Below, piece by piece: positions 18,988 to 26,656 of a DNA stretch of 64,000 nucleotides. The DNA comes from JAZDGX01 sp964482205. GTDB taxonomy: Bacteria > Eisenbacteria > RBG-16-71-46 > CAIMUX01 > WJJG01. Position 1 is the stretch's first letter. Every line of letters starts with the position of its first letter. Both the position numbers and the translations under genes were made by a program. The notes under the pieces were generated by a model, which was given only the letters and a program-made list of their open reading frames with translations, did no database searches and had not been told where the DNA came from. The stretch lies in the NCBI GenBank assembly GCA_964482205.1, contig CAYZWI010000003.1:252699-316698 (forward strand). Reading direction: 5' to 3'.

Positions 18988-19712
18988 ACGTCGCTCCGCG
19001 CCGCTCGCGGGCGCGCGAATATCTGGCGAACATCTGGCGGGCGGTGACCTCGACCTTCGAGGGGCTGAGCGTCACGATGAGCTGGATGTTCCGCCGTCCC
19101 GCGACCATCCAGTATCCCGACAAGGTCGAGAAGCCGGTGCAGGAAATGTTGCCCCCGGGATATCGCGGAGTGCTCGAAGTCGATTTGCAGCGCTGCATCG
19201 GCTGCCTGCTGTGCCAGCGCACCTGCCCGATCGACTGCATCCAGATCAAGGTCGAGAAGAATGCCGAGACGGGCGTGCGCGAGATCACCCAGTTCGACAT
19301 CGACATGGGCCGCTGCATGTATTGCGGCCTGTGCTCCGAAGCGGAAGACTGTGACGCCATCATGCACACGACCCAGTTCGAGGCGACCGTGCCGCATCCC
19401 GACTTGCTCGTGCTGCACTTCGTGAAGGAGCCGGTGCCGGTGGCGAAGCGCGCCACCGCTCCGCCGCGGCGTCCGCTCGGCTCGATCCTCGACGAAGTGA
19501 TAGCCGAGTTTGGCCGCCGTTCGCGCGGACATCGCTGGCAGGGCATGAAACCGTCCGCCGATGCATCCCCGCCGGAAGATGCGAACCGCTCGACGACCGC
19601 CGGCGCGAACGCGCAAGCTGCGGAGCCCGCGCCTGCGCAGAACGCCGCCGCTGAATCGCCGAGCAAGCCGTCCGCATCGGAGCCGGCGAAAGAGGAGCGA
19701 GACAATGGGTGA
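18984..19712 (+). CDS. nuoI: NADH-quinone oxidoreductase subunit I, unusual second Fe-S motif
   Basis: The GTG at 18984 overlaps the nuoH stop and gives a 242-residue protein. The first cluster motif is CIGCLLCQRTCPIDC, a normal CxxCxxCxxxCP. The second reads CMYCGLCSEAEDCD: the fourth Cys follows the third after five residues instead of three, and no Pro follows it. I checked this against the bases at 19314-19356. The two [4Fe-4S] clusters pass electrons towards NuoB. A long Ala/Pro/Ser-rich C-terminal tail (from about residue 185) is not part of the family core. The stop overlaps the nuoJ start. Confidence 0.93.
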   Translation: MNVAPRRSRAREYLANIWRAVTSTFEGLSVTMSWMFRRPATIQYPDKVEKPVQEMLPPGYRGVLEVDLQRCIGCLLCQRTCPIDCIQIKVEKNAETGVREITQFDIDMGRCMYCGLCSEAEDCDAIMHTTQFEATVPHPDLLVLHFVKEPVPVAKRATAPPRRPLGSILDEVIAEFGRRSRGHRWQGMKPSADASPPEDANRSTTAGANAQAAEPAPAQNAAAESPSKPSASEPAKEERDNG

Positions 19713-20217
19713 GTCCCTCGGCGCGATCCTCGTCTTCTATGGTTTCGCGGCCCTGACCCTGGCGGGCGCCTGCGCAGTCGCCTTCTCGAGGAGCATCGTC
19801 TACAGCGCGTTCGCGCTGCTCGCGACCTTCTTCGGCGTGGCGGGGCTGTATGCGTTTCTCGCGGCCGATCTGCTGGCCGTCGTGCAATTGCTGGTGTATG
19901 TGGGCGGGATCCTCGTCCTGATCCTCTTCGCCGTGATGCTCACTTCGCGGATCGGATCGCTGCAGATCTCCAATCCGTCGATTCGCGTGATCCCCGCTCT
20001 CGTCCTTTGTCTCGTGATGGTCGCGATCTCGGTCATCGTGGCGCTGCAGGTCTTCGGCGGCGGGCAACCGGCCCCGGCGAAAGAGACTGCCGCCGATCTG
20101 GGCGACGCGCTTCTCAGCGCTTATGTGCTGCCCTTCGAGGCGATCTCGATCCTGCTGCTCGCGGTGCTGCTCGGCGCGGTCACGCTGGCGCGCGGGCATC
20201 AACCCGAAGACGACTGA
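19705..20217 (+). CDS. nuoJ: NADH-quinone oxidoreductase subunit J
   Basis: A 170-residue membrane subunit with five hydrophobic segments. The region FLAADLLAVVQLLVYVGGIL matches the conserved TM3 of NuoJ, with the pi-bulge segment that takes part in coupling. The ATG at 19705 lies inside the end of nuoI, with AGAGGAG upstream, so translation is coupled. Upstream in-frame extension would run through the nuoI tail in another frame and is rejected. Confidence 0.95.
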   Translation: MGESLGAILVFYGFAALTLAGACAVAFSRSIVYSAFALLATFFGVAGLYAFLAADLLAVVQLLVYVGGILVLILFAVMLTSRIGSLQISNPSIRVIPALVLCLVMVAISVIVALQVFGGGQPAPAKETAADLGDALLSAYVLPFEAISILLLAVLLGAVTLARGHQPEDD

Positions 20218-20285
20218 GCGCCCGGCCCGGGGCGCTTCGCTTGGAACGGGCCGCGCTTCTGGAATGAAGGAGAGGAAGGGAAACG

Positions 20286-20591
20286 ATGACGATCGGGCTC
20301 TCCCATTACCTGGTGATCTCAGGCTTGCTGCTGGCGTTGGGCCTCTACTGCCTCGTCACGCGGCGCAATGCGGTGGCGCTGCTGATGGGCGTCGAGCTGG
20401 TCTTGAACGCCGCACTCCTGAACCTGGTCGCCTTCTCGCGCTTCGGACGCGGAATCGGCGGACAGGTGTTCGCCCTGTTCGGCATCGTGCTCGCGGCCGC
20501 CGAGGCGGTGGTCGCGCTGGCCATCGTGCTCCAGCTCTTCCGCGCGTTCCGCACGGTGGACACGCAGGAAGCGACCGAGCTGAAGGAGTAA
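20286..20591 (+). CDS. nuoK: NADH-quinone oxidoreductase subunit K
   Basis: A 101-residue subunit of three membrane segments, the normal length. It has the conserved MGVELVLNAALLNLVAFSR block, including the Glu in TM2 used in proton transfer. A second conserved acidic residue lies in the AAAEAVVALAIVL segment. GGAGAGGAAGGG lies just upstream. It is separated from nuoJ by 68 bases and from nuoL by four. Confidence 0.96.
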   Translation: MTIGLSHYLVISGLLLALGLYCLVTRRNAVALLMGVELVLNAALLNLVAFSRFGRGIGGQVFALFGIVLAAAEAVVALAIVLQLFRAFRTVDTQEATELKE

Positions 20592-20595
20592 CGGG

Positions 20596-22989
20596 ATGCA
20601 CCTCGCGAGCTTTCCCCTGCTCTTCCTGATCCCGCTGCTTCCGTTGATCGGGGCCGTCTACAACGGGCTGCTCGGGGTCGGCATGCAGAAACGCTTCGGC
20701 GAAGCGGCCGTGCATTGGCCGGCGATCCTGCTTCCCTGGGGATCGTTCGTGATCGCGCTCGCCGCCTTCGTTTCGCTCGCGGGAGAGGGACACGGCGCGG
20801 CCCTGTATCAGAACCTGTGGGGTTGGATCCGCATCGGCTCCCTCGACGCCGATGTGGCCTTCCTGATGGACCGGCTTTCGGGCGTGATGTGCCTGGTGGT
20901 CACCCTCGTCGGGAGCTTGATCCACATCTACTCCGTGGGCTACATGCGGAAGGACCCTTCCTACTGGCGCTTCTTCTGCTATCTCAATCTCTTCATGTTC
21001 ACGATGCTCACGCTGGTCCTGGCGGACAATCTGGTCCTCATGTTCGTCGGCTGGGAAGGCGTGGGCCTCTGCTCGTATCTCCTGATCAGCTTCTGGTACA
21101 AGGAACGCGAGAAGGCCGTCGCCGGGATGAAGGCCTTCATCGTGAATCGCATCGGAGATTACGGATTCTCTCTCGGGCTCTTCCTGCTCTTCTGGGGCCT
21201 GCTCGCCGCGCCCGCCACGGGCGGCCGCGCGCTTTCCATGCACGCCTCCGAGGGCGTGAATGTGCAGGCGGCGGGCTCGATTCACGGTCAGGGAGGCGCG
21301 CTCGAGACTCCTGATGCCGTGAGCGCGCACGAAGCGATGGCCCCGGTGGACGCGGTGCACGACGCGCACGAGGCCGGAGCGGGCGCAGCGGCCGCGGTGA
21401 CCGCGCACGATGCCGGCGCCGATGACGCGGCGCCTTCGATCGGCACGAGCGTCGCCTTCCGCCATATCGAAGCGCTGCTCGCCGATCCCGGCAAGCGCGC
21501 GGGCATGCTCGATACGCGCGTGCTCGGGATCAGCCTGCTCACCTTGGCCGCGCTGCTCTTCTTCCTCGGCGCCACCGGCAAGTCGGCCCAGATTCCGCTG
21601 TATGTCTGGCTGCCCGACGCGATGGCGGGCCCGACGCCCGTGTCGGCCTTGATCCACGCCGCCACGATGGTGACCGCGGGCGTCTACATGGTCGCGCGCC
21701 TGCACTTCGTCTTTGCGCTCAGTCCCACGGCGATGACAGTGGTGGCGACGGTCGGCGCGCTGACCGCGCTCTTCGCCGCCACGATCGGGCTCTTCCAATA
21801 CGACATCAAGAAGGTGCTCGCCTACTCCACGGTGAGCCAGCTCGGCTTCATGTTCGTGGCTGCGGGAATCGGCGCCTACTGGGTGGCGATCTTCCATCTC
21901 ATGACGCACGCCTTCTTCAAGGCTTGCCTCTTCCTCGGCTCGGGCAGCGTGATCGTCGGCTGCCACCACGAGCAGGACATGCGCCGCATGGGCGGGTTGC
22001 GCAAGCTGATGCCGGTGACGGCGCTCACCTATCTTCTCGCCTGCGCCGCGATCGCGGGCTTTCCCTTCTTCTCGGGCTTCTTCTCGAAGGACGAGATCCT
22101 GTGGAAGGCCTTCGACACGGGCAATCTCCTGCTTCCCGGCGGCGGCGTGATCCTGTATGTCATCGCGGCCCTCGCCGCCCTGGGCACTTCCTTCTACATG
22201 TTCCGCAGCTACTACATGACCTTCAGCGGCGCCTATCGCGGCGCACAGCCGGCGCACGCGGATGCGGACATGCCTGCAGACGCGCACGATCACGCTCCCG
22301 CGGATGCGCACGGCCACGGCCATGCGGGCTTGCCGCAGGAATCGCCGCGCTCGATGACTTGGGTGCTCGTCATTCTGGCCGCGCTCGCCGTCGTCGGCGG
22401 CTATGTGGGATTGCCGCACTTGTGGGGTCTGCCGAATCTCTTCGAGCACTGGCTCGAGCCCGTGTTCGCGGGATCTTCCGATCTCATCCGCTCGGCGGAC
22501 AAGGGCGTGGGCGCGGAGTGGGCGCTCATGATTCTCTCGGTCGCGCTCGCCTTCGGAGGATTCCTCTTCGCGCGCGCTCTCTATCGCGACGCGAAGAGCC
22601 GTGTGCCCGCGCGCCTGCTCGCGAGCCCGAACCCGCTCGTGCGCGGGGTGCACAAGACGATCTTCAACAAGTACTACGTCGACGAGGCCTATCAAGCGCT
22701 CTTCGTGAATCGCGCCCTGCAGCTCGCCAACGGCCTCTCCTGGTGGGACGCGAAGATCATCGACGGGATCGTGAATCTGGCGGGAACGATCGGGCGGGGC
22801 TTCTCGCTCGTGCAGGGATGGATCGACGACCGCTTCGTCGACGGGCTGGTGAATCTCGTGGGAGCGATCGTTTCCGGCGCGGGCCGCAGGCTGCGCCGCA
22901 TCCAGACGGGGCAGATTCAATCGTATGTCTACGGGCTCACCGCCGGGGCGGTCGCGCTGCTCGTGCTGGCGTACATCCTGAATCGCTGA
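20596..22989 (+). CDS. nuoL: NADH-quinone oxidoreductase subunit L with His/Ala-rich inserts
   Basis: A 797-residue antiporter-like subunit, against about 610 in E. coli. Conserved features are VGWEGVGLCSYLLI, GKSAQIPLYVWLPDAMAGPTPVSALIHAATMV and the C-terminal amphipathic helix region. The extra length comes from two inserts. Residues about 215-290 are rich in Ala, His, Gly and Asp, and residues about 550-583 contain repeated HAD, HDH and HGHGH units. Both fall where loops between membrane helices are expected, one probably on each side of conserved segments. NuoL pumps protons at the distal end of the membrane arm. The ribosome binding site overlaps the end of nuoK. Confidence 0.94.
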   Translation: MHLASFPLLFLIPLLPLIGAVYNGLLGVGMQKRFGEAAVHWPAILLPWGSFVIALAAFVSLAGEGHGAALYQNLWGWIRIGSLDADVAFLMDRLSGVMCLVVTLVGSLIHIYSVGYMRKDPSYWRFFCYLNLFMFTMLTLVLADNLVLMFVGWEGVGLCSYLLISFWYKEREKAVAGMKAFIVNRIGDYGFSLGLFLLFWGLLAAPATGGRALSMHASEGVNVQAAGSIHGQGGALETPDAVSAHEAMAPVDAVHDAHEAGAGAAAAVTAHDAGADDAAPSIGTSVAFRHIEALLADPGKRAGMLDTRVLGISLLTLAALLFFLGATGKSAQIPLYVWLPDAMAGPTPVSALIHAATMVTAGVYMVARLHFVFALSPTAMTVVATVGALTALFAATIGLFQYDIKKVLAYSTVSQLGFMFVAAGIGAYWVAIFHLMTHAFFKACLFLGSGSVIVGCHHEQDMRRMGGLRKLMPVTALTYLLACAAIAGFPFFSGFFSKDEILWKAFDTGNLLLPGGGVILYVIAALAALGTSFYMFRSYYMTFSGAYRGAQPAHADADMPADAHDHAPADAHGHGHAGLPQESPRSMTWVLVILAALAVVGGYVGLPHLWGLPNLFEHWLEPVFAGSSDLIRSADKGVGAEWALMILSVALAFGGFLFARALYRDAKSRVPARLLASPNPLVRGVHKTIFNKYYVDEAYQALFVNRALQLANGLSWWDAKIIDGIVNLAGTIGRGFSLVQGWIDDRFVDGLVNLVGAIVSGAGRRLRRIQTGQIQSYVYGLTAGAVALLVLAYILNR

Positions 22990-23125
22990 GTGCAGGCGGC
23001 GCCGGGCGCGTGAGCGCGGCGGCCCGCGAGACGATCGAACATGCAGGACGCGCGCGCGGGCGCGCAGGAAGAGACGCTCGACAACCGAACGGCGCGCGCG
23101 GGCGCGCAAGCGGGGAACGAAGGAC

Positions 23126-24790
23126 ATGGAGTATCCGACGACGAGCTCGCTGCTGAGCTGGATCATCTTCACGCCGCTGCTGGGGCTGGGCGCGATTCTC
23201 GCGATGCTGGCGCTGCGGCCCGCCTTGCGCCTGGCCGAAGCGTCGCTCGACAACGCCGCGCGCGCCATCGGGCTCGCGGCGACGGCGATCACCTTCGTGC
23301 TGACGCTCGCGCTGTGGGCGGGATTCGACGGCGGCCGCCCGGGGCTGCAGTTCGTCCAACACGCAGTCTGGATGCGCAGCTGGGCGGTCGAGTACTTCGT
23401 CGGCGTCGACGGGCTCTCGATCGCGATGGTGATCCTCACCTCCTTCATCTTCCTCGTCGGAGCGATCGCATCGGTTCCCTGGTGGGGACGGCTCGACGAC
23501 GCGCATCATCCGCACTTTTCAAAGAAGCGCGTGCCCGCCTATTGGATCCTCTTCCTGCTGCTCGAAGTCGGCGTGCTCGGCACCTTCTCGGCCCAGGACT
23601 TCTTCCTCTTCTACATCTTCTGGGAAGTGATGCTGCTGCCGATGTACTTCCTGATCGGCATCTGGGGCGCGCCTCCGCGCGTGGAAGCGGACGGGCGCGT
23701 GCGCGGCGGCCCGTATGCGGCCATCAAGTTCTTCCTCTACACCCTGGCCGGGTCGGTGCTCATGCTGCTCGCGATGATCGCGATGTACTTCACCTCGGGA
23801 CCCGCCAAGCTCGTGGACGGCACCGCGACCGCGCACACCTTCAATCTCGTCTACCTGACCGAGATGGGCCGCCAGGGCCTCTTTGCCGGCGCGAACCCGA
23901 TCCTCGGCCTGGAGTTCATCAAGGTCGTCTTCATCGCGCTCTTCATCGGCTTCTCCATCAAGGTGCCGATGTTCCCCTTCCACACCTGGTTGCCCGACGC
24001 GCATGTGGATGCGCCCACGCCGATCTCGGTCATTCTGGCGGGCATCCTGCTGAAGACGGGCATGTACGGCATCTTCCGCTTCAACTTCCAGATCCTGCCG
24101 CAGGCGATGGAGTGGGCCGTGTGGGGCATCGCCCTCTTCGGTGTGATCAACATCGTCTACGGCGCCTTCGTGTGCATGGCGCAGAAGGACTTGAAGAAGC
24201 TCATCGCCTACTCGTCGGTTTCGCACATGGGCTTCTGCCTGCTAGGGCTCGCGGCTCTGACGCCCCAGGGGCTGGCCGGGTCGATGTTCCAGATGTTCTC
24301 GCACGGGATCATCTCGGCCGCCCTCTTCTTGATCGCCGGCGTGATCTACGACCGCGCGCACACGCGCGAGATCAACGGCTTCGGCGGGCTCGCCTCGCGG
24401 CTGCCCGAATACGCCGGGCTCACCGGGCTGGCCTTCATGGCCTCGCTCGGACTGCCCGGCCTGGCGGGATTCATCGGCGAAGTGCTCGTCTTCCTCGGCG
24501 CCTTCGGCGCGCCCGGCGGAATGCTGCGGCCGCTGGTCGCGATCGGCGCGCTCGCCTTGATCATCACCGCGGGCTACTACCTCTGGACGATGCAGCGCAT
24601 GTTCCTCGGCCCCTTGAATGAAAAGTGGAGCCACTTGTGGGACATGACCTGGCGCGAGCGCTTGACCTTGTATCCGCTCGCGGCGCTCACGGTGCTCTTC
24701 GGCGTCTATCCCACGCCGATCTTCCAGCTCATCAACGGCACGCTTCAGCATCTGTTGAAGACCATGCCGGTCATGGCCGGGCTGATGTAG
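23126..24790 (+). CDS. nuoM: NADH-quinone oxidoreductase subunit M
   Basis: A 554-residue antiporter-like subunit with about 14 membrane segments. Conserved pieces are EVMLLPMYFLIGIWG (with the Glu of TM5), the FSIKVPMFPFHTWLPDAHVDAPTP block (Lys of TM7) and KKLIAYSSVSHMG. AAGGAC lies just before the ATG. The 136-base spacer after nuoL contains two copies of a 17-base GC repeat. It belongs to the same operon. Confidence 0.95.
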   Translation: MEYPTTSSLLSWIIFTPLLGLGAILAMLALRPALRLAEASLDNAARAIGLAATAITFVLTLALWAGFDGGRPGLQFVQHAVWMRSWAVEYFVGVDGLSIAMVILTSFIFLVGAIASVPWWGRLDDAHHPHFSKKRVPAYWILFLLLEVGVLGTFSAQDFFLFYIFWEVMLLPMYFLIGIWGAPPRVEADGRVRGGPYAAIKFFLYTLAGSVLMLLAMIAMYFTSGPAKLVDGTATAHTFNLVYLTEMGRQGLFAGANPILGLEFIKVVFIALFIGFSIKVPMFPFHTWLPDAHVDAPTPISVILAGILLKTGMYGIFRFNFQILPQAMEWAVWGIALFGVINIVYGAFVCMAQKDLKKLIAYSSVSHMGFCLLGLAALTPQGLAGSMFQMFSHGIISAALFLIAGVIYDRAHTREINGFGGLASRLPEYAGLTGLAFMASLGLPGLAGFIGEVLVFLGAFGAPGGMLRPLVAIGALALIITAGYYLWTMQRMFLGPLNEKWSHLWDMTWRERLTLYPLAALTVLFGVYPTPIFQLINGTLQHLLKTMPVMAGLM

Positions 24791-24793
24791 GAG

Positions 24794-26365
24794 ATGACGA
24801 TGGGAGCGAACCTCGCCGGAATCCTTCCCGAGCTGGTCCTGGTCGTCACGGTGCTCGCGCTCGTGATCGCCGACATCGGCCTGCGGCGCTACGCCGCGCG
24901 CCGCACGGCCCTCGCCATTCTCGGTCTGCTGGGAACGGTGATCGCCGCGGTGGCGCTCGCCTGGTCGCCGCTTCCCCCCGCCGCATCCGCGGGCGCGCCC
25001 CACGCGGGCACTTCGCTCTTCGACGGCATGATCGCGCACGACGGCTTCGCCCTCTTCTTCAAGGGCCTCTTCCTCGCGGCCGCGTTCCTCGGGCTGCTCT
25101 TCGGCGCGATCTCGAACGAGATCTCGCGCGGACGCTATGGCGAGTATGTCGTCCTGCTCCTGTGCCTCACGCTCGGGATGAGCTTCCTGGCCTCCGCGCG
25201 CAATCTGCTGATGATCTATCTCGCGCTCGAGATGGTCTCGATGCCTTCGTACATCCTGACGGGATTTCGCCGCGGCGACCGGCCCTCGAGCGAAGCGGCG
25301 CTGAAGTATGTGGTCTACGGAGCGGCCTCGTCGGGGATCATGCTCTACGGCTTCTCGCTGCTCTACGGCTTGACCGGCACGCTCGATCTGGCCGGCATCG
25401 GGCGCGCGCTCGCGCAAATCATGCGCGAAGGAAGCTCCGCGCACGCGCTCGGAGTGACGGTGGCCGCGCTCGCTTCCCTGGTGGGCTTCGGCTACAAGGT
25501 GGCGGCCGTCCCCTTCCACATGTGGTGCCCCGATGTGTATCAAGGCGCGCCCACGCCCTTCGTCGCGTTCCTCTCGGTCGGGCCGAAGGCGGCGGGATTC
25601 GCCGCGTTGCTGCGCTTCGTGATCGCCGGCTTCGGCTCGCTCGCGGCCCCGGCGGCCGGCGCCGCCGCAGCCGGGCACGCGACCGCCGCCGCCACAGGCG
25701 CGATCGCCGGGACCTTCCCGTGGCCGGCGTTGATCGGCGTGCTCTCGATCGCGACCATGACCGTCGGCAATCTGATCGCGATCTCGCAGGAGAATGTGAA
25801 GCGCCTGCTCGCCTATTCGAGCATCGCGCACGCGGGCTACATGCTGATGGCCGTCGCGGTGGGAACGGAACCCGCCGTGCGGGCGGTCATGCTCTATCTG
25901 CCCATCTATCTCTTCATGAACATGGGCGCATTCCTCGCGGTGATGGCGGTGCGGGCGAGCACCGGCGACGAACGGATCGCGGCCTTCCGCGGTCTCGGCA
26001 GCCGCAGCCCGTTCCTCGCCATCAGCCTCGCGGTCTTTCTCTTCTCGCTCACCGGATTGCCGCCGCTCGCGGGATTCATCGGGAAGTTCTTCCTCTTCGC
26101 CTCGCTGATCCGCACGGGCAGCGCGTTCTTCTATGTGGTGGCCTTGATCGGCGTGCTCAATTCGGTCGTCTCGCTCTATTACTATGTCCGCATCGTGCGC
26201 GCCATGTTCCTCGAGAAGGCCGAAGCGGGCGAACGCGCGCCGCTCGCCCTCGCGCGCCCGACCGCGACGTTGCTCGCCGTCTGCGCGGTCCCGACGATCC
26301 TGCTCGGCGTCTGGTGGGGCCCGCTGATGAGCTTGATCGACCGCGCGGCGATGTTGATCCGCTGA
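24794..26365 (+). CDS. nuoN: NADH-quinone oxidoreductase subunit N
   Basis: A 523-residue antiporter-like subunit and the last gene of the operon, three bases after nuoM with TAGGAG as ribosome binding site. Conserved parts are LEMVSMPSYILTGFRRGD, GFGYKVAAVPFHMWCPDVYQGAPTP and KRLLAYSSIAHAGYMLM. An Ala-rich stretch (residues about 285-305) lengthens one loop. No nuoE, nuoF or nuoG lies before or after the operon in this window. Confidence 0.95.
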   Translation: MTMGANLAGILPELVLVVTVLALVIADIGLRRYAARRTALAILGLLGTVIAAVALAWSPLPPAASAGAPHAGTSLFDGMIAHDGFALFFKGLFLAAAFLGLLFGAISNEISRGRYGEYVVLLLCLTLGMSFLASARNLLMIYLALEMVSMPSYILTGFRRGDRPSSEAALKYVVYGAASSGIMLYGFSLLYGLTGTLDLAGIGRALAQIMREGSSAHALGVTVAALASLVGFGYKVAAVPFHMWCPDVYQGAPTPFVAFLSVGPKAAGFAALLRFVIAGFGSLAAPAAGAAAAGHATAAATGAIAGTFPWPALIGVLSIATMTVGNLIAISQENVKRLLAYSSIAHAGYMLMAVAVGTEPAVRAVMLYLPIYLFMNMGAFLAVMAVRASTGDERIAAFRGLGSRSPFLAISLAVFLFSLTGLPPLAGFIGKFFLFASLIRTGSAFFYVVALIGVLNSVVSLYYYVRIVRAMFLEKAEAGERAPLALARPTATLLAVCAVPTILLGVWWGPLMSLIDRAAMLIR

Positions 26366-26394
26366 GGCCGGCGAGGAAAGTGCCGGACGAACGC

Positions 26395-26598
26395 GGCTAG
26401 CCGGCATAGGTTTGCGCGCCCCAAGGGCTTCGCCCGAGTCGCGGCCTCCAACCCAGTGGTTGCGCGCTTGGGACTCGCCCTTCATACTCCGGATCCAATC
26501 TCTTCCATCCGGCAGAAGGGAAGCGGGCGTGCCCGTTCCTGCTGTCGCAAGGCCAGGACGCTCCTCGGCCTGAGCCCATCAGACACTTTGTGAGCGGT
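26395..26598 (+). promoter_or_regulatory. Structured leader, diverged ydaO-type riboswitch
   Basis: The leader of the first permease can be aligned with the clear ydaO element at 28908. It keeps a CCAATCTC segment (about 26494), AAGGGAAGCGGG, and GGCCTGAGCCCATCAG (about 26567-26582). The invariant block that reads GTCAGCTAACCTCGTAGG in the other copy is changed here to ATCAGACACTTTGTGAGC, and the CCGAATC box is CCGAGTC. Stems such as CGAGTC with GACTCG (26435/26472 area) remain possible. It is probably a decayed or re-specialised copy; ligand binding cannot be predicted. Confidence 0.45.
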
Positions 26599-26630
26599 GA
26601 AGAGAAGAACCTCCGGCCCGGAGGCTCTTC
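26599..26630 (+). promoter_or_regulatory. Leader hairpin before the first permease
   Basis: GAAGAG (26599-26604) pairs with CTCTTC (26625-26630), and CCTCCG (26610-26615) pairs with CGGAGG (26619-26624) around a GCC loop. It lies 26 bases before the start codon. The same hairpin, with compensating changes, stands before the second permease at 29030. It may be the expression platform of the leader. Confidence 0.55.
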
Positions 26631-26656
26631 GTGAACGGCGAGGCCGGACGGTTCGC

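Noticed and set aside
18987..19560. A longer form of NuoI (639 residues) starting inside nuoH
   Set aside because: The first 400 residues are nuoH read in another frame; the GTG overlapping the nuoH stop gives the correct subunit.
23050..23108. Two copies of GCGCGCGCGGGCGCGCA before nuoM considered as a regulatory repeat
   Set aside because: Alternating GC runs are common by chance in this composition, and the spacer shows no other structure; noted but not called.
20356..23448. A 1030-residue open frame on the minus strand opposite nuoK-nuoL-nuoM
   Set aside because: It is a shadow of GC-rich codon use on the plus strand: Arg, His and Glu-rich without domains, and it spans several real gene borders.
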